A stretch of 64,000 nt of DNA from Streptomyces sp. NBC_01264. Lineage in GTDB: Bacteria; Actinomycetota; Actinomycetes; Streptomycetales; Streptomycetaceae. The notes under the pieces are model-generated. The model searched no databases. It worked only from the letters and a program-made list of their open reading frames with translations, and was not told the origin of the DNA. Position 1 is the first letter of the stretch. Each line of letters opens with the position of its first letter. This document shows positions 8,783-16,792 of the stretch, piece by piece. The stretch covers positions 806,001 to 870,000 of the forward strand of contig NZ_JAPEOX010000002.1 of NCBI RefSeq assembly GCF_026340675.1, written 5' to 3'. The position numbers were made by a program, and so were the translations under genes.

Positions 8783-9921
8783 CCGGTTTGGCCGACATCC
8801 TCCAGCCGTTCGTGGACGACGGGACCGTACCGGGGGCGGTGGCCCTGGTGGACCGGGGCGACGGCAAGGGGCCCGAAGTGGCCGCCGTGGGCAGCGCGGA
8901 CGCCGGGGGCGGGGCCCCGATGGTCCGCGACTCGATCTTCCGGATGGCCTCGCTGACCAAACCGGTCACGGCGGCGGCGGTGATGATGCTGGTGGAGGAC
9001 GGCCGGTTCGCGCTCACCGACGCGGTCGCGCCCTGGCTGCCGGAGATCGCCGAGCCGGTCGTCGTACGGACTCCCGCGAGCCCGGTCGACGACGTGGTTC
9101 CGGCGAAGCGGGCGGTGACGGTGGCCGACCTGATGACCTTCCGGGCGGGCTGGGGATTCCCCTCCGACTTCGCGCTCCCGGCGGTCGCCCCGCTCTTCGG
9201 CGAGCTGCGGCAGGGCCCGCCGCGGCCGCAGGACGTCGCGGCGCCGGACGAGTGGATGGCCGCGCTGGGCCGGATCCCGATGCTGTACCAGCCGGGCGAG
9301 GCCTGGCTGTACAACACCTGCTCGGACGTTCTGGGCGTGCTGATCGCCCGGGTGGCGGGGTGTTCGCTGCCGGAGTTCCTGGCGGAACGGATCTTCGAGC
9401 CGCTGGACATGCCCGACACCGGGTTCGCCGTGCCGGCGGGGCAGTCGGGCCGGTTCACGCACGCGTACCGGGCCGGCGCGGACGGGGGCCTCGACCTCGT
9501 GGACGCCCCCGACGGGCAGTGGAGCGCCGTGCCCGCCTTCCCGTCCGGTGCGGGCGGGCTGGTCTCCACGGCGGACGACTACCACCGCTTCGCCCGGATG
9601 CTGCTCGACGGGGGCGGCCCGCTGCTCTCGGCCGATTCGGTGCGGCGGATGACCACCGACTGGCTGACTCCGGCCCAGCGGGCCGGAGCCGCGCTGTTCC
9701 TGGAGGGCCAGGGCTGGGGGTTCGGCGGGTCGGTCGACGTCACGTCGGCCGACCCCTGGAACGTGCCGGGCCGCTACGGCTGGCTCGGCGGCACCGGCAC
9801 CGCCGCCCACGTCGTCCCCTCGACGGGGGCCGTCACCGTCCTGCTGACCCAGCGGGAGCTGACGGGCCCGTCGCCTGCCCCGGAGACGATGCGCGCGGTG
9901 TGGGCGTACGCGGCGTCCTAG
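8779..9921 (+). CDS. serine hydrolase, beta-lactamase class C / EstB-like
   Basis: 380 residues, GTG start overlapping the esterase stop (GTGA). The catalytic S-x-x-K is Ser58-Lys61 (MASLTK) and the second motif is YNT in LYNTCSD, where classical enzymes have Y-x-N. No signal peptide is evident, so it is probably a cytosolic esterase or peptidase of the class C fold and not a secreted resistance beta-lactamase. Translational coupling with the carboxylesterase suggests related substrates. Confidence 0.88.
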   Translation: MTGLADILQPFVDDGTVPGAVALVDRGDGKGPEVAAVGSADAGGGAPMVRDSIFRMASLTKPVTAAAVMMLVEDGRFALTDAVAPWLPEIAEPVVVRTPASPVDDVVPAKRAVTVADLMTFRAGWGFPSDFALPAVAPLFGELRQGPPRPQDVAAPDEWMAALGRIPMLYQPGEAWLYNTCSDVLGVLIARVAGCSLPEFLAERIFEPLDMPDTGFAVPAGQSGRFTHAYRAGADGGLDLVDAPDGQWSAVPAFPSGAGGLVSTADDYHRFARMLLDGGGPLLSADSVRRMTTDWLTPAQRAGAALFLEGQGWGFGGSVDVTSADPWNVPGRYGWLGGTGTAAHVVPSTGAVTVLLTQRELTGPSPAPETMRAVWAYAAS

Positions 9922-10089
9922 GATCCGGCGCTGGACCGGCGGCTGCCCAGAACCCGGACCGCTGGACCGCAGTTGACGATCCGCCAGGACCCGGCGGTCG
10001 GCCGACCGTACAGTGTCCGGGACGGCGCTCCCGGGGCGGGAGCGGGCGAACGCGGCGCTCCCGTAGGCCGAAAGGGTGGGCGGTGGGGC

Positions 10090-10887
10090 GTGGACAGCGA
10101 CAAGCACGGCGAGTACGACGACATCCCGGCAGTCATCAGGGTCCACAAGGGCGCGCGTCTCACGCGGTCGAGGAAGACCGAGGGCGCCTATCGCGGCATG
10201 ACACGTGACGCCGACACGAATCAGCTGGGTCAAGCCGAGATCTTCCTCACGCCGCGGGAAGAGCCGGATCCGGAGGCGCAAGAGCGGCGGGAGAAAGCGG
10301 AGTTCCTCGCCGAGATGCTCGTCCACTTCGGCCTCCTGGTGGTGGAGAAGGCCGGGCCGCCCGTGAGGACGTGGTGGTACGAGCAAGCGCTTCCGGCGGC
10401 GAAGGCGAAATGGAACGACCAGGCGCTCCCCGCCGTGAAGGCGAGGTGGAGCAGTGTGGCCCGGGCCCTCACCAGTGAGCGGCGGGCCGGAGCCGCCGCT
10501 CAGGACACGGAGGAAGTCGTCACCGTTCCGGGCGATCGGCGGTCGGCCATGCGAGCCGCGGAGGCGCGCGAGCGGATCTCCGAGGCGGTGCTGGCCAGGG
10601 TGTACAGCGATGAGCAGATCCGGCTGGTGCGCAACGCCCGGATCGTGTTCGAGGGGCAGGACGGTCCGGTGGAGCCGGAGGCGTCGGACGATCTCACCCC
10701 TCAGCGCATCGGGGAGTACGTCGCGTTGATGCTGGAGGCGAACCCCTCACTGCTCGGCGTGGACACCCTGGCCGAACTCGGGGACCTGGTCGCGAAGATC
10801 CGCGCCGACGGCGGCTGCGTCCCGGTCCCGGGAGCGGAAGGTGCGGTGGCGCACCTTCCGCTGAGCCCTGGTGACGGTGACCGGTGA
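10090..10887 (+). CDS. hypothetical protein with an internal duplicated motif
   Basis: About 265 residues from the GTG at 10090; the frame is open further upstream and the start is uncertain (AAAGGGTGGG lies about 10-20 bases before it). I do not recognise a family. The protein is charged, has no signal peptide or clear membrane segment, and has a short duplication near the middle (EQALPAAKAKW then DQALPAVKARW). Its C-terminal half is a predicted helical acidic region. The stop lies inside a GGTGACY tandem repeat. Convergent with the MFS gene. Confidence 0.6.
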   Translation: MDSDKHGEYDDIPAVIRVHKGARLTRSRKTEGAYRGMTRDADTNQLGQAEIFLTPREEPDPEAQERREKAEFLAEMLVHFGLLVVEKAGPPVRTWWYEQALPAAKAKWNDQALPAVKARWSSVARALTSERRAGAAAQDTEEVVTVPGDRRSAMRAAEARERISEAVLARVYSDEQIRLVRNARIVFEGQDGPVEPEASDDLTPQRIGEYVALMLEANPSLLGVDTLAELGDLVAKIRADGGCVPVPGAEGAVAHLPLSPGDGDR

Positions 10888-10910
10888 CCGGTGACTGGTG
10901 ACTGGTGACT
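10870..10910. repeat. (GGTGACY)6 tandem repeat at a stop codon
   Basis: One 6-mer and five 7-mers of GGTGACC/GGTGACT run from the last codons of the upstream gene to 7 bases before the end of the convergent MFS gene. Each unit has a TGA and the 7-base period cycles through all three frames. A related array lies at 20571. Confidence 0.85.
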
Positions 10911-10917
10911 CCAGTCG

Positions 10918-12441
10918 TCAGTGGTTCTCGGTCGGGCGCAGGTCGCGCGGGATCAGTGTCCACGTGGTCGCCGCGGCGGCGATCGCGAGGAGGCCGGCCA
11001 TCAGGAACGCCGGGGTGATCGCGAGGGTGTAGGCCTGCGAGGCGGCGTCGAGCAGGGTCCGGCCGACGCCGCCGCCGAGCTGCTCGGCGGTGTGGGCGGC
11101 CTCGCCCACGGAGTCTCGTACGGCGGCCAGGGTGGTGGAGTCCAGGTCCAGGGCCGGGAGGTTGCCGCGGTAGAGCGCGGCGGCGGTGGAGCCGAGGATG
11201 GCGACGCCCATGGCCGAGCCGAGTTCGTAGCAGGTCTCCTCGATGGCGGCGGCGCTGGAGACCTGGTCGGCCGGGGCCGTGGAGATGAGGGTCACCGAGG
11301 CGACGGTGGTGGCGATGCCCGCGCCCAGGCCCATGATCGTGAGCGCGAGGGCGAAGGCGGGGTAGCCGAGGCCGGTGAACTGCTGGAGGGTCCAGGGCAG
11401 GGCCATGCCCGCGGCGAGGACCACCAGGCCGCCGCCGAGCACGTGACGGATCGCGTAGCGCTGCATGAGGGTCGGGGCGACCATCGAGGCGCAGATCAGC
11501 GCGAGCGGGGCGGGCAGCAGGCGCAGCCCCGCCTCGAGCGGGGTGTAGCCCTGGCCGTACTGGAACCACTGGGTGACCAGGAACAGGATCGCGCCCATGC
11601 CCACCATGGGCAGGAAGATCGCGGTGGCGGCCACGCTGAAGGCGGGCTTGGTGAAGAGCCGGACCTGGAGCAGCGGGTTGTCCACGCGGAGCTGGCGGCG
11701 GACGAACAGGGTCAGCGCGACGGCGGCGAGGACCAGCAGGGCCCAGGGCAGCGGGTCGGCGACACCGCTCTTGCCGAGCTGCTTGATGCCGCCCGCGAGG
11801 GCGAGCATGCCGACGATCGACTGGCCGACGCCGGTCCAGTCCCACTTTCCGGCGGAGCGCGGGGAGCGGGATTCGGGGAGGTAGCGCAGGCCGGCCGCGA
11901 CGATCACCGCGGCGACGGGCAGGTTGAGGAGGAAGGCGGAGTGCCAGCCGTAGTCCTGGACGAGCAGGCCGCCGACGACGGGGCCGAAGGCCATGCCGCC
12001 GCCGAAGACGGCGGCCCAGACGGCGAGGGCGAAGGCGCGTTCCTTGGCGTCGGTGAAGACGCTGCGCAGGATCGACAGGGTGGAGGGCATGATCGCGGCG
12101 CCGCCGACGCTGAGGAGGGCGCGGGCCGCGATGACGTGCCAGGCCTCGGTGGAGAAGACGGCGATGAGCGAGGCGAGGGCGAAGATGCCGAAGCCCGCCA
12201 TGAGCAGCCGCTTGCGGCCCCAGCGGTCGCCGAGGGCGCCTGCGGTGACCAGCAGCCCGGAGAGGGCGAGTGCGTAGATGTCGATGATCCACAGCTGCTG
12301 TACGGCGCCCGGCTGGAGGTCGCCGACGAGCGAGGGGAAGGCCACGTTGAGGATCGTGGTGTCCATCGAGATGAGCAGGAGACTGCCGGAGAGGATCGCG
12401 AGCACGATCCAGCGGCGCGGGTCCTGCGTGGGGGTGTGCAT
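10918..12441 (-). CDS. MFS drug efflux transporter, DHA2 (EmrB/QacA) type
   Basis: 507 residues, about 14 membrane helices, a proton-driven multidrug exporter by family. MDTTILNVAFPSL in helix 1, GDRWGRKR after helix 2 and the PVVGGLL antiporter-type motif in helix 5 are visible. It follows a TetR gene on the same strand by 74 bases, so TetR and pump probably share a transcript controlled from the operator region at 13090-13111. A GTG 15 bases upstream of the ATG at 12441 is an alternative start. Confidence 0.9.
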   Translation of the reverse strand: MHTPTQDPRRWIVLAILSGSLLLISMDTTILNVAFPSLVGDLQPGAVQQLWIIDIYALALSGLLVTAGALGDRWGRKRLLMAGFGIFALASLIAVFSTEAWHVIAARALLSVGGAAIMPSTLSILRSVFTDAKERAFALAVWAAVFGGGMAFGPVVGGLLVQDYGWHSAFLLNLPVAAVIVAAGLRYLPESRSPRSAGKWDWTGVGQSIVGMLALAGGIKQLGKSGVADPLPWALLVLAAVALTLFVRRQLRVDNPLLQVRLFTKPAFSVAATAIFLPMVGMGAILFLVTQWFQYGQGYTPLEAGLRLLPAPLALICASMVAPTLMQRYAIRHVLGGGLVVLAAGMALPWTLQQFTGLGYPAFALALTIMGLGAGIATTVASVTLISTAPADQVSSAAAIEETCYELGSAMGVAILGSTAAALYRGNLPALDLDSTTLAAVRDSVGEAAHTAEQLGGGVGRTLLDAASQAYTLAITPAFLMAGLLAIAAAATTWTLIPRDLRPTENH

Positions 12442-12515
12442 GGGGGTTCCGTTCACGGTTGTTTCACGGTCGTACGAGGGAGGGTGCGGGGACGCGGTCA
12501 CGCGGCCGGGGGCGG

Positions 12516-13076
12516 TCACGCGGCCGGGGACGGCCGGGTTCCGCTGAGGAAGGAGGCGAGGACGAGCCGGCCGATGTCGCGGCGGGCGAGGTGGCCGTCG
12601 CGGACGCCCTCGGCGGCGGCGTCGAGGAGCCCCCAGAGCGAGTACCAGATCCAGTACGCGGGCAGGTCGACGCGCAGCCGGCCGAGGCGCTGGCCGTGCG
12701 CGAGGAAGGCGAGGGCCCGCTGGTCCTGGCGGTGGATCCCGGCCCGGAACTCGGGGTCCGCGAGCACGGTGGCGTCGCGGGAGGTGAACCCGTACAGGTG
12801 CGCGGCGGGCAGCAGCCCGGTGACGAGCCGCTCCAGCGCGGCGTCGAACTGCGCTCCGTCGGCGCCGTCGGCCAGGTCGGCGGGCGCGAGGCACCCGTCG
12901 ACCACGTCGATGGCCCGGACGGCGACGGCCTTGAGGAGCGCCTCGCGGGTGGCGTAGCGGCGGCTGAGCGTGGCGCGGCTGGTGCCGATGCCCGCGGCGA
13001 TGTGCGCCATGGAGGCACTGTGATCGCCGGCGAGCACGCGTGCGGCGCCGTCCAGCAGCTCTTCTTCGTTCATCAT
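12516..13076 (-). CDS. TetR family transcriptional regulator
   Basis: 186 residues with a typical N-terminal helix-turn-helix (MAHIAAGIGTSRATLSRRYATREALLKAV, about 23-50) and a ligand-binding C-terminus. It precedes an MFS exporter on the same strand and is the likely repressor of that pair. Two palindromes sit immediately upstream at 13090-13111 and are its probable operator. Two adjacent ATGs begin the frame. Confidence 0.9.
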   Translation of the reverse strand: MMNEEELLDGAARVLAGDHSASMAHIAAGIGTSRATLSRRYATREALLKAVAVRAIDVVDGCLAPADLADGADGAQFDAALERLVTGLLPAAHLYGFTSRDATVLADPEFRAGIHRQDQRALAFLAHGQRLGRLRVDLPAYWIWYSLWGLLDAAAEGVRDGHLARRDIGRLVLASFLSGTRPSPAA

Positions 13077-13089
13077 GCGATCCTCCTTC

Positions 13090-13111
13090 GTATCAAACGA
13101 TACAAATTTGT
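13090..13111. promoter_or_regulatory. probable TetR operator: two overlapping palindromes
   Basis: GTATCAAACGATAC (13090-13103, arms GTATC/GATAC) overlaps ACAAATTTGT (13102-13111, perfect palindrome). This unusually AT-rich block lies 14 bases upstream of the TetR start and 80 upstream of the divergent small gene, as expected for an autoregulatory site and -10 region. Confidence 0.65.
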
Positions 13112-13191
13112 CTCACATGAAGCAAGTTTGTTGCGCGGGCCACGCATGCCTCAGCCCGCGCGGGCGGATGCGCCCGTAGGCTGTTCGGGTG

Positions 13192-13362
13192 ATGACGGAC
13201 GAGAAGCAGGGCTCCGAGCAGGCTCGTGCCGCGGCGGCGAAGTACGAGAAGTGGAAGGAGAACGGCGTGCTGCTGCGCGCGTTCTTCTACATCGCCGGCA
13301 CGCACCTCTTCGCCGGGTTCGTCTGGCTGCTGTTCATGCTGGGCGAGCACGCCGAGAAGTAG
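13192..13362 (+). CDS. small single-helix membrane protein (DUF6126-like)
   Basis: 56 residues from ATG 13192 (a GTG directly precedes it). A charged Ala/Lys/Glu-rich helix (AAAAKYEKWKENG) is followed by one hydrophobic segment of about 24 residues (FFYIAGTHLFAGFVWLLFML). From memory it matches the small actinobacterial DUF6126 proteins, which are often next to regulators; its function is unknown. It is divergent from the TetR gene, so the AT-rich operator may control it too. Confidence 0.7.
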   Translation: MTDEKQGSEQARAAAAKYEKWKENGVLLRAFFYIAGTHLFAGFVWLLFMLGEHAEK

Positions 13363-13386
13363 GCGCCCCCGCTCCCCTCCGGGGCT

Positions 13387-13647
13387 TCAGCCCTGTTCTT
13401 CCGTTCCCGTACGGGCGCGCGCGCCGGAGCGGGTGCGGCCGGTGGTCTGGGCGCGTTCCGGGTGGCGGCGGACGTACTCGCGCTCCAGCTCTTCCATCCG
13501 CCGGGTGTGCGTGACCAGCGCGTCCTGCGATCCGTGCAGCAGGGTCTCGTGGCGCGTGCGGTGGATGGCTTCGAGTTCCTTCATCAGGCGGCCCTCTTCC
13601 AGCCCGCCCGCCGACGGCCCGGCCTCACGGGTTTCGCGCTCCACCAT
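13387..13647 (-). CDS. small conserved actinobacterial protein (DUF6158-like)
   Basis: 86 residues, soluble and highly charged. The core LMKELEAIHRTRHETLLHGS with ALVTHTRRMEELEREYVRRHPER is one I associate with the small DUF6158 family of streptomycetes. It probably forms a helical pair. A clear GAGGTGACC ribosome-binding site precedes ATG 13647. It is divergent from the TetR/MFS operon whose palindromic operator starts 77 bases upstream. Function unknown. Confidence 0.7.
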   Translation of the reverse strand: MVERETREAGPSAGGLEEGRLMKELEAIHRTRHETLLHGSQDALVTHTRRMEELEREYVRRHPERAQTTGRTRSGARARTGTEEQG

Positions 13648-13723
13648 GGCAGGTCACCTCTCCCTCGGCCGGGCCGGGCGCTTCGCCCGTCCGTGCTCCT
13701 CCCATCATCGCCGAGAAGCGGAG

Positions 13724-13762
13724 ATAGACACTGTCTACCGCCTGGTGGTAGACAGTGTCTAT
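13724..13762. promoter_or_regulatory. double palindromic TetR operator overlapping the start codon
   Basis: ATAGACACTGTCTACC (13724-13739) and GGTAGACAGTGTCTAT (13747-13762) are perfect 16-base inverted copies with a 7-base spacer. Each arm itself holds the 13-base palindrome TAGACAcTGTCTA. The ATG of the next gene is at 13761-13763, so the right arm includes its first two bases, which suggests a leaderless or almost leaderless transcript. Two regulator dimers could bind side by side. Confidence 0.85.
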
Positions 13763-14366
13763 GGATCAGGACAGCGGGCTGCGCGAGCGGCTGATCGACG
13801 TCGGTGTGGAGCTCGTGACCAGCGAGGGGACCGCCGCGCTCGGGCTGCGCGAGATCGCCCGCCGCGCCGGGGTGTCCCACGGGGCGCCCCGGCGGTACTT
13901 CGCCACCCACCAGGCGCTGCTGTCCTCCATCGCCCGGCGCGGGTTCGACGAGCTCGGCTCCCGCATCCCCGCCGCGATGGCGGGCCCCGGCGCGGACGAC
14001 CCGCGCGGGCAGGTGCGGGCGCTCGGGCGGGCGTACGTCGGCTACGCGCTGGAGCACCGCGGCATGTTCGAGCTGATGTTCCGCCATGACCTGCTGGACG
14101 GCAGTCGGCAGGGCGGCCCGCCGGGAGTGCGGCTCCGGGACTCCACGCTGCCGCTGTTCGAGCTCCTCGTCTCGCTGGTCACCCGGTGCGGGACGACCCG
14201 GGCCCCCCGCATCACCGCCGCCGCGCTCTGGGCCAATCTGCACGGCGTCGCGCAGCTGTGGGCCTGGGGCAGTCTGCCGCTCGTCCTCGACGGCGATCCG
14301 GAGGCCTCCGTCGACCGGGTGGTCGACGCCGCCCTCGACGCCCACCTGCCGGGACACCGGCCGTGA
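13761..14366 (+). CDS. TetR family regulator (WHG-type C-terminal domain)
   Basis: 201 residues. HTH at about 23-45 (LGLREIARRAGVSHGAPRRYFATHQALL), and a C-terminal ligand domain with the FELMFR and WANLHGVAQLWAWG segments of the WHG subgroup. Its stop overlaps the start of the MFS exporter (GTGA), so regulator and pump are translationally coupled. The perfect double palindrome at its own start is its predicted operator. The inducing compound is unknown. Confidence 0.92.
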   Translation: MDQDSGLRERLIDVGVELVTSEGTAALGLREIARRAGVSHGAPRRYFATHQALLSSIARRGFDELGSRIPAAMAGPGADDPRGQVRALGRAYVGYALEHRGMFELMFRHDLLDGSRQGGPPGVRLRDSTLPLFELLVSLVTRCGTTRAPRITAAALWANLHGVAQLWAWGSLPLVLDGDPEASVDRVVDAALDAHLPGHRP

Positions 14367-15859
14367 GGCCCCGGCTCGCGCTCTGCGTCAGCGCGGGCGG
14401 TGCGATGCTCGTCGCCCTCGACGGGACGGTGCTGCTGATGGCGCAGCCCAGCCTGCGGCGGGACCTCGGCGCGAGCATGGCCGAGGTGCAGTGGACGAGC
14501 GGCGCGTACCTGCTGAGCGTGGCGGCTTTCCTGATCCTCGCCGGCCGGCTGGGCGACCGGTACGGGCACACCCGGCTGCTGTTCACCGGCGTACTCGGCT
14601 TCGGCGCGACCTCGGCGGGCATCGCGCTCGCCCCCGGAGTCGGCTGGGTGATCGCCCTGCGCGCGGCCCAGGGGCTGTTCGGGGCGCTGCTCCAGCCGGC
14701 GACGCTCGCCCTGCTGCGGCTCGCGTACCCGCCCGGGCGGATCGGCGGGGCGGTCGCGGTGCGGACCGCGGCGATCGGGGTGGCCGCGGCGGCCGGGCCG
14801 CTGCTCGGGGGCCTGCTGGTCGAACGCTTCGGCTGGCGCGCGGTGTTCGTGGCGAACGTCCCCGCCGCCCTCGTGATCGCGGCGGCGGCCCTGTTCGTAC
14901 GGGTCCCCGCGCCGCCGCCCACCGAGCCCGGGCGGATCCGGCCCAGTGGTGCGCTCCTCCTCGCGGCCTCCCTCGCCGTGCTGGTGCACGCGCTGGCCGG
15001 CGTACCGGAACACGGCTGGTCGGGACCCCGCACCCTGGCCGGCTTCGCCGCGGCCGCCGCACTGGCGGCCCTGCTCGTCCGGTCCGAGCGCGGCTCCGCC
15101 CAGCCCCTGGTGCCGCGCCCGGTGGCCCGCTCCGTCCCGGTGACGGCGTCCGTCGCGCTGCTGGCAGTCGTCTCCGCCGCCCTGTTCGGGGCGCCGTTCG
15201 GGGCCGGCTTCGCGCTCCAGGACGCGGCGGGGCTCGATCCGCTCGAGACCGGGCTGCGCGTGCTGCCGATGACGGCCGCCATGGTCGTCGGCGCACCGGT
15301 GGCGGGGGCCCTGCTGCGCCGGTTCGGGGCCCGCGGGACCGCGATGGCGGGGACCGGGCTGGTGGCGCTCGGGATCACGGGACTGGGTCCGGGCTGGGGG
15401 TTCGGGGTGCTCGGCGCGGGCTTCGCCGCGGTGATGGTGACGGCCACCGGGACGGTGGTCGGGGACGCCCCGGCCGGGTACGCGGGGGTGGTGGGCGGGC
15501 TCAAGCAGACGGCGATGAACATCGGGCCCGCCCTGGGCATCGCGGTGTCCGCGGGGACCGGGGCCTCGGCCGCGGCGCTGACCGCGCTGGCCGCCGTAGG
15601 ACTGCTGCCGGCATCACGACTGCCCTTCTCACGGCCGACCGCGTCACGGCTGCCGTCCTCACCGCCGGCCGCGTCACCGCTGCCCTCCCCACCGCCGGCC
15701 GCGTCACCGCTGCCCTCCCCACCGCTGCCCGCGTCACGGCCGGCCGGGGGCGGCGGTGCGGGCCACGCAGCTGCGGGTCACCTCGTCGGCGAAGGCGCGG
15801 GCCGGTGCGGAGAGGGCGGACCAGCGCCGGACGGCCCAGCCGACGGCGAGCGGCGGTAG
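14363..15859 (+). CDS. MFS efflux transporter with repetitive C-terminal tail
   Basis: 498 residues, GTG start. The pump body (about 12-14 helices, residues 1 to ~415) has VALDGTVLLMAQPSL in helix 1, GRLGDRYGHTR after helix 2 and PLLGGLLVERFGWR in helix 5, placing it in the DHA2 exporter group. The last ~80 residues are a Pro/Ser/Ala-rich tail from 30-bp DNA repeats, and the final 126 bases overlap the convergent LysR gene. The tail is unlikely to be part of the transport fold. Operon with the TetR gene before it. Confidence 0.88.
   Translation: MRPRLALCVSAGGAMLVALDGTVLLMAQPSLRRDLGASMAEVQWTSGAYLLSVAAFLILAGRLGDRYGHTRLLFTGVLGFGATSAGIALAPGVGWVIALRAAQGLFGALLQPATLALLRLAYPPGRIGGAVAVRTAAIGVAAAAGPLLGGLLVERFGWRAVFVANVPAALVIAAAALFVRVPAPPPTEPGRIRPSGALLLAASLAVLVHALAGVPEHGWSGPRTLAGFAAAAALAALLVRSERGSAQPLVPRPVARSVPVTASVALLAVVSAALFGAPFGAGFALQDAAGLDPLETGLRVLPMTAAMVVGAPVAGALLRRFGARGTAMAGTGLVALGITGLGPGWGFGVLGAGFAAVMVTATGTVVGDAPAGYAGVVGGLKQTAMNIGPALGIAVSAGTGASAAALTALAAVGLLPASRLPFSRPTASRLPSSPPAASPLPSPPPAASPLPSPPLPASRPAGGGGAGHAAAGHLVGEGAGRCGEGGPAPDGPADGERR
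15631..15744 (+). repeat. 30-bp minisatellite in the MFS C-terminal tail
   Basis: About 3.8 units of 30 bp; 15661-15690 and 15691-15720 are identical, the flanking units are diverged. Each unit encodes ten residues of the form PPAASPLPSP. The repeat reaches the 3' end of the LysR gene on the other strand. Confidence 0.85.
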
Positions 15860-16648
15860 GGCGGGGACCGGCACGAGGCGCAGCGGTCCGTCCGATCCGG
15901 GGACCTGCCAGCCGGGCAGGGCCGGTACGACGGCGTGGCCGAGGCCCAGTTCGGCGAGGAGGAGGGCGGTGTCCCAGTCGGCGGCGCTGGTGTCGGAGCT
16001 GATCCGGATGCCCGCCTCGGCGAGGGCGGCGTCGAGCTGGGCGCGGGAGCTGGAGTTCTCCGGCAGCCGGATGTGACGGACCGCGCCGAGGTCGGCCGGC
16101 TCCAGGCGGGAGCGGGCGGCGAGGGGGTCGTCGGCGCCGACCGCCAGGACCCAGGGCAGCCGCATGACGGGGCGTTGCTCGATGCCCGGCACGGGGGCTC
16201 CGATGGTGATCCACGCGAGGTCGAGGTCCTCGGCGGAGAGGGCTTCGAAGCAGCTCCGGCTGGAGTTCTCGGTCCGGAACTCCAGGCTGACCCGGGGATG
16301 GCTGCGCCGGAAGGCGACGATCGCCTCGGCCATGAAGTGCCGCACGGTGGTGGCCCCCGTGGTGACCCGCACCGAGCCGCCGTCACCCCGTACGAGGTCG
16401 TCGAGCCGGCGCAGGGCTCCGTCGAGCCCGGCGATCCCGTCGGCGGCGGCCGCCCGGAGGATCAGACCGGCCCCGGTGGGTGAGACCCCGCGCGGGTGGC
16501 GCTCCAGAAGCGCGGTGCCGGTCTCCTTCTCCAGGCGGCGGATGTGCTGGCTGACGGCGGACTGGGTGCGGCCGAGGTCGCGGGCCACGGCACTGAGGCT
16601 GCCGGCCCGGCACACGGCGACGAAGACGCGCAGATCGTCGAGGGTCAC
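15734..16648 (-). CDS. LysR family transcriptional regulator
   Basis: 304 residues. The winged HTH is at about 1-60 (DDLRVFVAVCRAGSLSAVARDLGRTQSAVSQHIRRLEKETG) and the rest is a periplasmic-binding-protein-like effector domain. The GTG at 16648 is chosen because it is the first start before the HTH and abuts a perfect 26-bp inverted repeat that would be its operator. Its 3' end overlaps the convergent MFS gene by 126 bases. No divergent target gene is present, so it probably regulates itself and perhaps genes elsewhere. Confidence 0.9.
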   Translation of the reverse strand: MTLDDLRVFVAVCRAGSLSAVARDLGRTQSAVSQHIRRLEKETGTALLERHPRGVSPTGAGLILRAAAADGIAGLDGALRRLDDLVRGDGGSVRVTTGATTVRHFMAEAIVAFRRSHPRVSLEFRTENSSRSCFEALSAEDLDLAWITIGAPVPGIEQRPVMRLPWVLAVGADDPLAARSRLEPADLGAVRHIRLPENSSSRAQLDAALAEAGIRISSDTSAADWDTALLLAELGLGHAVVPALPGWQVPGSDGPLRLVPVPALPPLAVGWAVRRWSALSAPARAFADEVTRSCVARTAAPGRP

Positions 16649-16674
16649 AACTCCCAAGGTATCCCTTGGGAGTT
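16649..16674. promoter_or_regulatory. perfect inverted repeat upstream of lysR-type gene
   Basis: AACTCCCAAGG (16649-16659) and CCTTGGGAGTT (16664-16674) with a 4-base spacer. It touches the GTG start of the LysR gene, so bound regulator would block its own expression; the transcript would be leaderless or start inside the repeat. Confidence 0.75.
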
Positions 16675-16792
16675 GCCAGGAATCCGGAGGATTGACTTGG
16701 ATGTCCGGCTGCCCGACGATCGGTTCACGGCCCAGGGCGGCAACCCGGCCCCGCCATCGCGAGGGCGGAACCGGGTGCCGACCCGCCACCGC

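Noticed and set aside
8779..9921. True antibiotic-resistance class C beta-lactamase
   Set aside because: No signal peptide and a Y-N-T in place of Y-x-N; better read as an EstB-like esterase or peptidase.
10870..10910. CRISPR-like or phage attachment repeat
   Set aside because: Units of 7 bases with no spacers and no integrase or cas genes; a simple tandem repeat.
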